Origin: Coprinellus micaceus
Taxonomy: Eukaryota > Basidiomycota > Agaricomycetes > Agaricales > Psathyrellaceae
DNA: 64,000 bases
Reading direction: 5' to 3'
NCBI GenBank assembly: GCA_951394405.1
Contig: OX596335.1
Coordinates: forward strand, 5,270,001 to 5,334,000
Shown: in pieces, positions 11,498 through 23,021 of the stretch
How the letters are laid out: each line of letters starts with the position of its first letter
Position numbering within the stretch: the stretch's first letter is position 1
Translations under genes and position numbers: made by a program
The notes under the pieces: model-generated
Databases searched by the model: none
The model's input: only the letters and a program-made list of their open reading frames with translations
What the model was told of the DNA's origin: nothing

Positions 11498-12911
11498 ATG
11501 TCCCAGGTCCCTCGATTCACCCTTTGCTCACAGGTTGAAGAAGAACTACGTGGCACAGCCCGATGAGGAAGCAAGTATCAAGGAAACTATCGAGAAGCAG
11601 CACGCAAGAATCCGCGAGCTCGACGTTGAGCTTGAGGGTATCGATTAGGCGATCTCGGCGCTTGAAGCAAAAAAGAAAGCATTGCTCGGCAGACGGAAAA
11701 CCCACCAGACGTTTGCGAATGACCATCAGTCCTTACTCTCTGGGATTCTGCACCTTCCGACGGAGATCCTCTTGGAAATCCTCATGGATCTCGTGCCGGA
11801 GGATGGAACATGGACTATTCTCCACCCCATTGTTCGGATAACCCATGTGTGCCCCCAGTGGCGGGATATCGCGCTTTCAAGTCCAATGCTATGGACTACC
11901 CTTGATGTCGGCGACCTTTCCCCGCCACCCAACGCAAGCAGAGCGAGCCTCCGGAAGTTCGAGGGTAGAATGGCACGACTGGAGGATATGTTCTCCACAC
12001 TTATATCCTGCGTCCCCAGTGACCCTAGCCTTCGACGAGCAGGACCCAATCTCTCCATTTGTCATGCAAACCTACGCCAAATCGGTGTCACCCATTGCCA
12101 AGGTTCCTCAGGAGGCCCGATGGACGAAAATACGTCTGCATCTCGTCCTCCGATACTCAGACTCTCCGCTCCTCCAGCTGCTCTAAGTCACCGCCCGGAG
12201 CTGTGAGACTCTGCACGAAGCTGATCTTTTTCTCAATGTCGGGAGTACCCCCATTGCACAAGACGTCATCGGCCGCCTCGACCTGGAGAGAATGAGCAGC
12301 TATCCGTCTTACACCTTGAACTTCCGCAAATATCCCCTCTTGAAGGACGAGTCCGCTGGAATGGGTTTGACCTACCTTCAGATACTTTCACCCCGCAATG
12401 GCTCCGCAGCTATGGAGCCCATCTCACACATATCTCCTTCAATTACGGGCATCTTAGCCTCCCCACCCTCCTCCAATGTTTGAAGGACATATTGGCGGTG
12501 AGCTCACTGGAGGTGGGACCATATCAGCTCATTCGAACACAGCGTCCTCACAATGAGGGGATCTCCAACCTTCACCTCTCCCTCTTACGTGCGCTTAACG
12601 CCACAGATGATAAGTCGGGCCAGTCTATCTGTCTCTGCCCTAAGGTTGAGAAGGTGATAATATGTGCCCCGGACGTGAAGACAAAAACTGAAGACTGGGT
12701 TGAGTTGCTGTCATCCAGACGTAGAGACACGCGAGGATCGGTGGCATTTCTCAAGACCGCGGAAATCCAACGTTTCCCGGACCAAGATCGTCTCGGGCGG
12801 GCGACGGTAGCCACCACGGAGGCAGGAGTCCGGGAGGAGCTTGATAGGAGGGGCATTAGCGTCGAAGGGATCGTGTTCCATGTCAAGAATCGCCTACAGA
12901 GGAACGATTAG
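11498..12911 (+). pseudogene. degenerate tandem copy of the 9056 F-box gene
   Basis: Homologous to the gene at 9056 along its length but broken in several ways. Right after the start codon at 11498 there is a 7-nt insertion relative to the intact copy, so the conserved LDSPFAHRL frame is no longer joined to the Met. A TAG at 11646-11648 replaces the Lys codon after GluGlyIleAsp. The frame shifts again near 12000, a TAA falls at 12184-12186, and about 240 nt of the leucine-rich part (between the counterparts of 9935 and 10200 in the parent) are missing near 12371-12392. The last 143 codons (12480-12911) stay open and end where the parent ends. The F-box itself (LPTEILLEILMDLVP near 11755) is still readable. 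No functional full-length product is expected. Confidence 0.85.
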
Positions 12912-15027
12912 TCTCGGAATATGTTATATTCTGTGCTTATGAATCAAAGATCTATTTCACGTTCGGTAGTATTCTCGAGATAATCGTCCTCCATTGGCTG
13001 CGCGTACGAGCGGAGCTTTGAGACTGAGTGTATTTGATCCGCCGAGGCGTTGGCAAGCTCATGGGCAACGGTTCATCTGACTGTTGGCACTACAGAGACC
13101 TTCGTTCGTTGGTTTCTCTTGTCGTGGGTTACTCCAAGAGCCTAGACGCCGTCGACTGCTCACTGGAAGGCAACGATCGACGCCAACAGAAAAAGGAGAC
13201 GGAATGACACACTGGTCGCTGTGGTTGGGAAGAGCGAATGCACCTATCGAGGACGTCGTCGACTCCCGGAAGAGGAAAATGCATTCTTCTCGAGAGTTAT
13301 CTCGGCTGTGAGAGCGAAGGGTGCTCGCGTAGTGCCAGCGTAAGTGAAATGAGAACGACGAGAGTCTAGGCGAGGGTAAGAACCCGGGTTAGAAGTGGGA
13401 GGTGTCGATTAGTCGTTTCGTTCATTCGTCCCTGTCGTTGGTGCCCCACACCAGTCTAACGAAACATCGACGGAATGAATCAGAGAGAACGCGCTGTGGT
13501 TGCTGACGGGCTGGAACGGCGAGGGTGGAGTAACCCAGGTCAGAGACAGTTTCTCCCCGCAGTCCTGAGAAGAAGCGGAAGTTCTCCCATCCAAGCTGTC
13601 CTCGCGAGCCGACGCTCAAGAGCGCAACGTCCTCAGGTTTCGATAGCAATGTACGACGACGAGTAGTCGATGATATCAGAGTTGAGCGCCGCCCGCGTTG
13701 ATGACCGAGAGAGAGTCCTTTCATCCGTCCATTTGTGGTACATACAAGCAGGACAGTACTGGTTGCCATTGAAGAATGAATTCGGAGGAGACGGGCAACC
13801 TCCGTCGAGGATTCAACGCACGAGCAGAGGTGGGTGGACGGACGCCCCAATCCGAGAGCCGACGGTGGGCGCTCGGCTCCCCTTTTATCGAGTGAGAGAA
13901 AGAGAGCTCGTTCATCCGTAAGAGCGCTACGGAGGGCACTAGTCATATGATTGGCGACAAGGCGAGTCGGCATTGGCAGAGTGGTACACAAGCAAGGATA
14001 TGTGCCATACCTAACACGACCATTAGAGCTGACGTCACTTCGATCCACGGATCGCTGAGAGGGGGAGCCCATCAAGCTATTCGCGATGGCTCACCGAGCG
14101 ATGGTAGGTGGTCGGATGTTCATGAAGCGGCAGACCATTTCGTTCATTGCTGTGGCCAGGGGGAGTGGAAGACGAAAGAGGCTAGACGTTCAGCGAGGAG
14201 TATATTCGGAAGGCAGCAGCCACGTCGATTCGAGCACTGGGTAATCCAGGACAAGCCAGACATCGATGCCCGATCCCCAATCCGGCGAACAGAGAGCTTC
14301 GTCGTCAGAGACCTACTTAGACTTCATCAGCCTTTTGAGTGTGGGCAACTGGCAACGTCGCCAGGGAACACGCCAGACGTACCAGACGGCGCTGGATGAA
14401 GATGGAAGTCGAGAACCAAGGAGAGGCCAACGAGCCACGCCAGCCAAGCTCTCCCGGAGCTGTCCGCATGAACGGGCGGAGGTCGTGGTGGGTTTTACAC
14501 AGCGCGGGACACAGTGGAGTGGGCCCCTTCGCCGTCGGTGCAACTCCCTCGTATGCTTACCTGAGAGCGATTGGAGATGCGAAGTCCCCACAGAAAGACA
14601 GGAGGAGGACGAGAGCCAGCAGTTGCATCTGTCGAACCTGAAGACAATCACTGGGAAAGAATAAGATTTTGCTTCGCCCGCACGATCCAGAAACCTGTGA
14701 GCGGGAAAATACGGCTGCACACAAACCCTAAACCCGCGAAGTTGTGGATCCATCTTGAGGAGACGAGGCCCGGGCCCAGTCATCGTGATGGATGAAGTGA
14801 AGGAAAGGAAAGGAAAGGAGGTGATACAAGCAAGGTGAAAGTGCGCAGGAGGAGCGCCCAACACCGAGAAGGGCATGTTAGAACTCAGCCAGTCTTTGGC
14901 AATGTGACACGGTGTTATTGTCCGAGTGAAGAGAATCGTCAGACCAAAACACGAACAAACGATGAGTCGATTGTCAGTCCATTGCTCCTGTTACGTTGAT
15001 TGATAACCACCCCACCCCCGCCTTGCC
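12912..15027. other. intergenic, unexplained open frames
   Basis: About 2.1 kb between F-box copies. A 217-codon minus-strand frame (13422-14075) and a 187-codon one (14313-14876) overlap plus-strand frames and show no known motif. Possible minus-strand splice sites exist near 14650-14710 (a short hydrophobic exon MQLLALVLLLSFCG), but no closed gene model could be made. A short GGAAA-type repeat lies at 14799-14819. Confidence 0.3.
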
Positions 15028-16755
15028 ATGTCCCTCGATTCTCCGTTCGCTCACAGAATCGGGACGAATTACGTCCCAAGTCCTGGGGAAGATGCTATCA
15101 TCAGGCGCGTCATCGAGCAGCAATGCACGACCATAAGAAACCTCGAGTATGAAGCGGCGGATATTGATGAGGCCATCGCACAGCTGGAAGCGGAGAAGAG
15201 GGAGGTCATGCAGAGGCGCGAAACCCATCAGGTGTTCGCCGATGACCACCGTGCGTTACTGTCCTCCATTCTGCGTCTCTCGGCAGATATCCTCTCAGAT
15301 ATCTTCATGACTCTGGTCCCGACATTCGGGGAGTGGTCTATCAAGTCTGGGAGCTCTCCCCACCCCATTGTTCAGATCAGCCACGTATGTCGACAGTTGC
15401 GTGCGATTGCTCTTTCGACGCCCATGTTATGGACCACAATATCTGTCTTTGAGCTTCCGCTGCTCCAGGACGCAAGCCGCAGAACCCTTCAAGCGACGGA
15501 GCGGAGGATGGGACTCGTAATGGACATGCTTTCTACCTTCATACACCGCGCTGAGGCGTGTCCGCTGGTCCTGTATTTGAGAGCAACGGATCCGACCTTC
15601 CCACTCGACGCCCCAACATACACCAGAATGGTCTATCCTTTCGCCTCCCTCCTTCGCCACGTGCAATGGAAGAGTGTCGACATCCTTCTTCAGTTTCACC
15701 AGGCTGGGTCCCCGCTTCTGCAGCTCCTCGAAGTCACTCGTCACAGTAGCGATACTCTCCTAAACGCACGACTCCTATTACATGCCACCTCTCCCTCTAT
15801 CATTCAGGATATCGCCAAACACCTCGACTTGAAGCACGCGACGCACCTCACCTCTTTGGCGCTGGGCCTGCCGGAACGTGCTCTCCTCGACGGCAGGATA
15901 AGCTGGACCACTCTCACAAACCTTTCGTTGCATGGCGGGTTGCCGCCTCTCCAGGCCTTCTCCGTTCTCGCCAAGTGCCCCAACCTCATCCAATGTACGA
16001 TGGAGCTTTCAACCCGGAGATTGCCTCTCTTTACACCGCCTCTCGACCACCTTGCACCAATCATCCTTCCCCATCTCCTACATCTCACAATCTCCGGATT
16101 TCAACCCACGGTGGACTTCCCCCAAGTCCTCAGCCTTCCCTCCCTCCAGTCCCTCGCATTTGTGGATACAATGGATATGTACACACAGCACAGCGGCCAA
16201 CCACCCGGAGACATTGCCCTTCCGGAATGGATCCGTCTCCACGGTGTCAAGCTGACGCACCTCACCTTCAGTTACGGGCGTATCACACTCCCAACCCTAC
16301 TCTCCTGCTTGGAGGGGGTTCCCAATCTCCTCTCACTGGAGATTCGGCCGGCTCTTATGGCTCCACTCGCCACTATACCAGGATTCCCAGCCCCGGTTAG
16401 TGACTCAAGGTTGACCACCTTTCCCCTCCCCGCGCTGGTAGCATTGACGGCATGGGGAGAACGCCTCAACCAATCCTGCTCGTGCCCCAAGCTCGAGAGG
16501 CTTACCATTTACGGGCCTCAAATCGAAACCGGGGCTGAGTACTGGGTGGATCTCATTTCATCCCGCCGTCGCCAGGTCTCCGTGGGTGTCAGTTATCTCC
16601 AGACCCTCGACGTATGCTTCCAGGCTCTGGATCCCGCCACTGATTTCTTTGTAAGTGCAATCAGGGAGGATCTCCACGTTTCTCTTCGCGAACGGGAAGT
16701 GAGCCTGGATGGGATCATGTTCCGCACTCACCGAGCCTATATCAAAGCTGCTTAG
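15028..16755 (+). CDS. F-box protein (family member C, intact)
   Basis: A single-exon gene of 575 residues that begins MSLDSPFAHRIGTNYVP, the family N-terminus. A coiled coil covers about residues 30-72 (YEAADIDEAIAQLEAEKREV). The F-box motif LSADILSDIFMTLVP starts near residue 84 and is followed by HPIVQISHVCRQLRAIAL and LWTTISV. The C-terminal 400 residues are leucine-rich. It resembles the minus-strand genes at 46888 and 49520 more closely than the 9056 gene: they share RIGTNYVP or RIRTNYVP, FIHRAG/FIHRAE and the LxSLEIRP/LELRP motif. The presumed role is an SCF ubiquitin-ligase receptor with unknown target. Confidence 0.85.
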   Translation: MSLDSPFAHRIGTNYVPSPGEDAIIRRVIEQQCTTIRNLEYEAADIDEAIAQLEAEKREVMQRRETHQVFADDHRALLSSILRLSADILSDIFMTLVPTFGEWSIKSGSSPHPIVQISHVCRQLRAIALSTPMLWTTISVFELPLLQDASRRTLQATERRMGLVMDMLSTFIHRAEACPLVLYLRATDPTFPLDAPTYTRMVYPFASLLRHVQWKSVDILLQFHQAGSPLLQLLEVTRHSSDTLLNARLLLHATSPSIIQDIAKHLDLKHATHLTSLALGLPERALLDGRISWTTLTNLSLHGGLPPLQAFSVLAKCPNLIQCTMELSTRRLPLFTPPLDHLAPIILPHLLHLTISGFQPTVDFPQVLSLPSLQSLAFVDTMDMYTQHSGQPPGDIALPEWIRLHGVKLTHLTFSYGRITLPTLLSCLEGVPNLLSLEIRPALMAPLATIPGFPAPVSDSRLTTFPLPALVALTAWGERLNQSCSCPKLERLTIYGPQIETGAEYWVDLISSRRRQVSVGVSYLQTLDVCFQALDPATDFFVSAIREDLHVSLREREVSLDGIMFRTHRAYIKAA

Positions 16756-17291
16756 CGTTCCAAATGTAATATGTACGCAGCTGCATGGCACATTCGTTTA
16801 TTTATTCTTTGTACTTAGTGAACGGCACTGTGTACCATAGAGTGGAGGAGATATCATGTACGCAAGCCGCAATGCCGTCGACCTGAGATTGTCCGCCAAC
16901 CGCCGTGTATCGCTGGAAGGGGAAGATATTTATGTTCTCATATTCTTGTCTCCAGACGGTCTCGCACTGGGAAAGTGAACAGTGGCCTGCCAGAGCCCTC
17001 GTGTACTGAGGCGTCCTCAAAGCAATCCGGTAGCTACAAAAGCGAAGGTAGGTCTTTGACTAGTCCATTGTACCTTATGCCACCCCGGTTTGTGTATTGT
17101 CGCTGTCACTCATTGGATTCTCTGCTTTGATGGTCGACTCATCCTTGCTTTGATCCCAGATGCGCTTTGCTTTCGCTCGTCCGGCGACAGTCCACTGTCC
17201 CAGTACATCGCCTCAAAATCCTATAAAGTGGCGTAATTGAGCTGTCCACCCACTACACCCCCATATTATCGACGCACTCTCCACACAAGGC
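16756..17291. other. intergenic, nothing recognised
   Basis: No long open frame with recognisable content. It contains the 3' flank of the F-box gene and the upstream region of the first small zinc-finger copy. Confidence 0.4.
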
Positions 17292-17800
17292 ATGGAATTC
17301 CCAATCGCACGCACAAATTCAGGCGTCGAATATCTTGCGACCGCGATTGCTCAAACCGCCTGCATCATGTCTGGCGTCGACCCAAACGCGTTCGGAGACA
17401 TGAACATAACTCCCATCGTAGACGCCCTCCTCGGTCGTCCTGACCCCATCGAAGAGCCCCAGCCTCAGCAACATACCCACCACTTCATTCGCGCGTCCGA
17501 CGAAGTTGTCACCGCGAGGAAGAAAAGCGGATCTTCAGGTGCGGCTGCGGGTACCAAACAAATGAAAAGGCCTCCCTCGGCAAGCACATAAAGATCATGC
17601 AAAGGCATGAATGCCGGGACATAAGCCTGCCAGGGAAGTACGCCTCTCCCGTGTGCAACGCAGTTGTAAGTGACTGGCGCTGCTTGCAGGCGCATTTGAA
17701 CGGATGCCACAGGTGGACAAAGCGAGTCAAAGACGGTGCACGTCTAGATGATGCTGGCATATGCGCCTACCGTAGAGGGTCTCGTTTCTATCTATACTCA
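17292..17800 (+). pseudogene. small C2H2-like gene, copy 1 (frameshifted)
   Basis: Starts MEFPIARTNSGVEYLATAIA and stays open to 17591 in that frame. A second frame, entered near 17515, carries a charged linker and a Cys/His-rich tail: EEEKRIFRCGCGYQTNEK, then LGKHIKIMQRHEC, then a Cys followed by WRCLQAHLNGCH near 17655-17712. The matching copy at 18131 has about ten extra bases (CCTCAAGCGC) where the frames change at 17515/17516, so this copy appears to have lost them, cutting the N-terminal part from the zinc-finger part. If the two frames were originally one, the protein was a small factor with a conserved N-terminal helix and one or two C2H2-like fingers. The alternative is a short truncated protein of 99 residues that still functions. 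Confidence 0.5.
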
Positions 17801-17939
17801 TTGTACTATTTGTTATCTTACCTACTGTGGACTCCGAAATATCGGCCTTATCCTCAGCAGTTCCTGGATGTATTCGCTTGGCAGAATGGGTGTGTTCACA
17901 AGTATCAATGAAACCTAGCAATAGGGTGTACGTGTGCAT

Positions 17940-18030
17940 CTGTGCTTTGATCTCTCCGACTGGCTTTGACTGTGGCATCCCAACGACTCAAAAGGACGCT
18001 CTGGAGACACATCCGAGTTCACGACCGTCC
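17940..18030 (+). pseudogene. isolated C2H2 zinc-finger remnant
   Basis: One frame reads Phe-Asp-Cys-Gly then TTQKDAL; the next frame reads RLKRTLWRHIRVHDR. Together they look like the Cys half and the His half of a C2H2 finger that a frameshift has separated. It lies between the two tandem copies and is probably the tail end of one of them. Confidence 0.35.
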
Positions 18031-18130
18031 CGCTCCGCTCAACGACGCCGACCACAAGACCCACTTTCAAGTTTCAACACTGCTTCTCAATCGCCGAACT
18101 CTCAGCAACAAGCGGCTCTTCTCACAGGCG

Positions 18131-18560
18131 ATGATGTTCCCAATCGCGCTCACGAAATCAGGCGCCGAAAACCTCGCGTGTGCAATAGCTCAAGCTGCAT
18201 GCCTCATGTCCGACGTGACCCCAGCCGGGTTCGGAGACATAACACCCACCGTAGATACCCTCTTCGGTCGCACTGATCGCGTCGACGAGGCCCAGCAATA
18301 GACCCAGCCCTTCATCAGCGCCTCCGACGAAGTGGTGACCGCCCTCAAGCGCGAAGAGGAAAAGCGTGCGGTTGCGGGTACCACATGAACGGGAAAAGCA
18401 GGCTCGTCAATCATCTAATCAAGGCAACTCACAGTCTTCCCAAACGTGCGGATATAAGCCAGGTAGGAGCATACGCGATCGACTGGGCTTCCTTGCATGG
18501 ACGTATGAAGAAGTATCACGGGTGGACGATGGGAGCGGGGACGAAGATGAACGCTGGTAC
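18131..18560 (+). pseudogene. small C2H2-like gene, copy 2 (nonsense codon and frameshift)
   Basis: Clear tandem paralogue of the copy at 17292: the Met-Phe-Pro-Ile-Ala start, then SGAENLACAIAQAACLMSDV and FGDITPTVDTLFGR. A TAG at 18299-18301 falls where copy 1 has a His codon; the frame then continues with QPFISASDEVVTALKREEEKR. The zinc-finger tail (ACGCGYHMNGKSRLVNHLI) is in another frame because about ten bases present in copy 1 (GATCTTCAGG) are missing near 18365. So copy 2 has a different break from copy 1. Confidence 0.6.
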
Positions 18561-19715
18561 ACCGAACGCCAGCGCAAGGGACGCAACGGAAAGTATGATC
18601 GGGTGTTAGTCTTTGAGTAGTCCATCTTAGAGCGTCGCCGTTCCGTGTCTATTGGTTGTCTCACCTATAGCTACGGCGCAACTCCCGCTGTAATATTACC
18701 TTCATTTCCTCAAATAGATCTTCGAAGGGACCAGACTACGCGGGGTTCTTTAGCGCGATCACGGCTTTCGCCCTATAGTTCTTCCTCGGGGACAAGTTAA
18801 GCATCCCTGGAAATTTGTCATAGTGCGCGGGCGCAATCGCTGAGGGAGTCGACTGGCCCACCGGGCGCCATCCTCCAAACACCGATTCGAGCCATTCAGG
18901 CTCTCATGAAAGCCCGAGAGAGTGGAGTTGTGTGGAAGCTGTGGGGCCCTTGCCGCCCTCCGACCAAGTCTGGATGTGACTAGGTAGTCGAGCTGTCAGT
19001 TGCGAGAGGTTCAAAAGTCAGTTGCATCGTGCTTCTGAACCGGCGAGTATCATCCCGAACGATCGGGGTCGAAGTTGAAAACAATCGACTGCGACTAACT
19101 AGGAGACGCTGGGCTCGCGCAAGGAGAAGATATCCCATCCCCGACGTCAAGTCTTCAACGGACCTCTCCCCATTCAAACCCCAATGGTCTCCCCCGACCT
19201 CGCACCCACACACATGTAAAGGAAAAGCACAAGGTATCATTCCATTCATTCAATTCAATTCACCACCAACATCCACCAAGTCGGTGTAATAGGTATAGAT
19301 AACAGCAACAGCAAGTAAGTAGTATGCGCAAAACGACAGTCAGTCAATCAGTCAGTAGTAAGTAGTAAGTAGTAAGGGATGGTAAGTGCGAAAGGAGTGG
19401 ACGCCGATCGGCTTCGTCGACATTGTGCGGGGATACGTGCGGGTGGGAGATATGCAAGGAGTCAGAGGGCGGGTAGGTGAGTGTGTACGGCGACGAGAGG
19501 GTGAGTGCGATGAATGGGTGGGTAGGTGAGTACGACGATGATGAGACGAGAGGGCAGGTGTAGTAATTCTAACGGGGGTATCCAGCGAGCGTAGCGAACG
19601 AACGAAAGAGCCGGTCGACGATTATGGGCATTAGACTCGCGCCGACGCGAGGCTCGAGCAAAGCAAGTTTTGGTGACAAGTCCAGCGGGCACGGTCAAGT
19701 CTTCGAGCTCCTTCC
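18561..19715. other. intergenic with short simple repeats
   Basis: No gene supported. A simple repeat of AGTCAGT/AGTAAGT units covers about 19310-19377. The part after 19400 is presumably the 3' UTR of the tetraspanin gene. Confidence 0.4.
19310..19377. repeat. short simple-sequence repeat (CAGT / AGTAAGT units)
   Basis: Repeated GTCAGTCA units pass into three or four AGTAAGT units. It is non-coding and lies downstream of the tetraspanin gene. Confidence 0.7.
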
Positions 19716-22700
19716 TCAACGCCCCGCCGAGGGCACGTTCAAATTACTCTTCGACCGCTCAAGAACCTTGCTCGCGACTTCGGGGCCGTACTGTTCCGCG
19801 AGTTGGCTAGAGGGCGGGGGGTCAGCGTCGGTTCGATTCGAAAACGGTGGGGGAGGGGGAGGGTTAGATTCGAAAACGGGGAGAGGGCAGGTAGAGAAGG
19901 GAGGGGGAGGGCAGGGGAGACACGGAAAGGAAGGAAAGAAGACACGTACTTCGCATACTGATCCATAATAACACCCATACTGCTCATATCGAGCCTATAC
20001 CTTTCCGGCATCATACCCTTGCCGAACCTAGCGAGCGAAGCGAGCGTCAGTTAGTATCCTCTCATATCGCATTTTACATAAGATGACTCGTATCTTCCCT
20101 CGTTTCAGAGGGTATGATCATATCGTCCCTCGGTGAAACGAGGAAGAAACGTAGGAACGAAGGAGAGGAGGAACGAAGGGAACGAAGGGAAGAAAGAAAG
20201 AAAGAAAGGAGACGCACCGATAAGTAACGTGGTTACTACACATCAACGCGCTAATCATAACCAGGAGCTGGCCAGGGACCAGGGCGAACGCAGCGGTCCA
20301 CCAGCGCCGGAGGATCTTTTCTTCCCATTGCCAGAAGGGTTTCTTGCATCTATGGGGGCGAGCGTTAGCGAGGTCTCCTCTACATCTCCAGATTATACGA
20401 GTTGCCGTCGCCGTTATAGGAAACGCCGAACGCCGGCAACGTCGACCAGGAAGGGGGATATACCGACGAGGGAAAGGAAAACAGAGAAAGATCCACGTAC
20501 CCAGGCAGAACACTCCTCGCATAACACGTCTGGCTAACCGTAGCCTCGACGTACGGGCTGTAGTATCCACAGCACTGGAGTTGATCCTGTGGGGGAGGGG
20601 TTAGTCGAGGCACGATAAAGGAAGCGAAACGCGAAGGCGAGTGAAACAAGCCAGAAGGATATAGGGAAACGGCGAAACGGAACACAAAGGAGATGGGGAT
20701 ATGAACCGCGAAGAGCGAAATGAGCCGGAAGAAGAGGGGGAAACGGAGCGAAAAAGAGCGAAACGCGAAGGAAGTATAGACGGTGAAAAAGAGAAAGGAA
20801 GAAGAAAAAGGTAGGAGAGAGCGAAGCGAAACACAAAGGAAAGCGACGAAAAGAACACCCAACTCACCTGAATCTTCATCCGCCCAATCGCACCCAACTT
20901 CTGAGACCACTGGAGGTTAATCTTGCCTTCGAGGTTATACGCGAACTCTGCGAACCGGAGGTCAGCGATCGGTTATCTCGGGGGGATAGAAGGTGGGCGA
21001 TCGGTCATTTCAAGGACGACAGGAAGAACCATGCCCGATCTCAACGTCGTCCTCGAACTCGAGCTCGCCGACGCTCGACTCTACTGCTCTCGAACGAGAC
21101 GAAGATCGAGAAGGACCATCTCGGAGACGACGTAGCGAAGGGTCGACGAAGCGAAGACGAAAACCAACAGACTCAAGCCAAAACGAAACATAAAGAAACA
21201 AAAAACTCACTCCGATACGTAATATACCCCGGCGTAACCAAAAATGCAAACGTGATCCACGTAAAGAGCGCATACCACGCGAGGAACCCGCGGTTGTTCA
21301 TCAGGATCCCTGCCCAGCTGTAAAGTAGGGTGCGTCAGCGGTCTATCCCCTCAGTCTCCCGCCCCAACTCGTCGGCGAGCGAAGCGAGCCCACACCCTCC
21401 TCGGTGCTCGCATCCCCGTCCCGACCGCAGGGAGGGCTTCCCTCCCCGTCTCCTCCCCTCAAAAAAAAAACACAAAAGACGACTCACCCAATAACGCTCG
21501 TAAACAACCCCAACCCCGCCGCGACCGTGCTCAGCACGAGCTCGCTCTTATTCGCCACGCGGATGATGTCCGCGTGCTCGAAGGCGTCGAACCACGCGAG
21601 GAGGGTGAATACGAGGGCGACGAGGGAGTAGGCGGAGAGCTGTGAGGCGTGAGGTGAGCCACGAGGCGCAGCGGAGAGCGGAGGTCCAGGAATAGAAATG
21701 AGCCCAAGTACGCCAGAAGAGAAGGGGAAGAACGCACCAAAACATTCGCAAAAAACAGTATCCACTTAAATTTCGTCCACCTCAACCCCTTCCCCCCAAT
21801 CCTGCTCTCCCCGCTCTTAAACGCCGCGAGGCCGCCTCCCTGTTTCGGTATCGGATCCAGGGACCTGTTCTCTGCATAGGATTCATCGTCAGCATGCCGT
21901 CTCATCCTCATCCCTTTCAGGATCTCCGAACTGAAATTAGACATACGTGCGGGCACCCCACTCCCCCTCCGCCTACTCCTCGGCGTAAGAATATTATCAC
22001 TGAACTTGCTCGGGAGGTAATTCACACTCAAACTCAAACCGGACGTCGACATGGTGGGCGAGGAGGGCGCGGAGGTGGTGAGGCCGGCGTAGCGCGGGAC
22101 GTTTAGGTAGGTCGCTGTTGGGAGGGGAGGGGGTGTTAGCGAGGGTTTGAGGATGGTTTGAGGAGGAGAGGGAGAGGGGGGAGAGGGAAAAGCGGTGAAG
22201 GAAGGAAGGTCGAAGACGACGTAGGACACAAAGCTTCTCGAACGTCGCCGAATCGACAGACGAAACAGCGACGAGCGCTCAAGACTCGGCGATAGGACAG
22301 GTCGGTAAAAGCACAAAGGCGAAAGATAAACAGCGACGACCCGGCGATAGAAGCGCTGAAGCGCAAAGGCGAAACAGAAAACAGCGACGGCGCAACGCCC
22401 TCCCCGAACGAGAGATAGATGGATAATAATGCTGATGGCAGAAGGCGTCCGCAGCAGCACAACACGACTGGACCCGCCTCGGCCGACTCGGCGCCCACAG
22501 GGTCTCCTCCGCGACGAGCGCATCTTTTCACCCTCTCGACGTTTGGCTGGGTGTATACACGTCCTCGTCGTCCCGAAAGACGCATACATCCACCCCACCT
22601 GACACCACGGAAACATAACGCCCCATCGAAGGACAAAACCCCGTCCTCTCTTAGAAACCAAAACCCATCCAAAGCTCACCCAAAACACAACCGAAAACCG

Positions 22701-23021
22701 AAGAGGATATTTACCACTATTAGCCTCACTCCCCCCAAAATCCGCCAACATATGCCTCGTGCTCCCCGCAGCGCTGTACGCGCTCCCCGCGACGCTCGCT
22801 CGTCGTGAGCTCCTCCTATTCGCCCCAGTTCCATTCGGATTCGGATTCGTTCCAGTATTTAGACCCGTCGTCGTTGCATCGTTAGGTTTGGCAATCAGAC
22901 CGCCGTTGGACGGGGAACGAGAGGACGTGGATGAGAGAGACGAGTCGGAGGGTTGAGACGCGAGGTGGGCGTTCAGCGCATCCGACGACGGAGCGGGTGT
23001 GATGGTCGTTGTGGGCGCCAT
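19716..23021 (-). CDS. tetraspanin-family membrane protein (fungal Tsp type)
   Basis: Nine exons (23021-22715, 22114-21738, 21639-21488, 21317-21211, 20947-20868, 20586-20501, 20349-20218, 20027-19950, 19806-19716) join with every phase closing and give 469 residues. A Ser/Thr-rich cytosolic N-terminus of about 218 residues precedes TM1 (KWILFFANVLLSAYSLVALV), TM2 (STVAAGLGLFTSVIGWAGIL), TM3 (FLAWYALFTWITFAFLV) and TM4 (WWTAAFALVPGQLLVMISAL). The large extracellular loop between TM3 and TM4 has the diagnostic Cys-Cys-Gly (about 346-348), a Cys in VSQTCYA and a Pro-Gly-Cys near 371. Tetraspanins organise membrane microdomains; in fungi members are tied to appressorium function or are basidiomycete-specific (Tsp2 class), and the long N-terminus suggests the latter. 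Intron 1 is 600 nt, unusually long, a multiple of three and free of in-frame stops; the other introns are about 100-280 nt, long for this window. An upstream in-frame Met lies at 23111. Confidence 0.85.

Noticed and set aside
13422..14075. 217-codon minus-strand frame between F-box copies
   Set aside because: No motif, no splice support, and overlapping plus-strand frames of similar length; kept only as unexplained sequence.
20134..20910. Several long minus- and plus-strand open frames rich in Ser, Phe and Arg
   Set aside because: They overlap the introns and exons of the tetraspanin gene, and their composition reflects CT/GA-rich intron sequence.
22419..22808. 129-codon plus-strand frame
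   Set aside because: Antisense shadow of tetraspanin exon 1 and intron 1; Pro/Arg/His-rich from the reverse of Ser/Thr codons.
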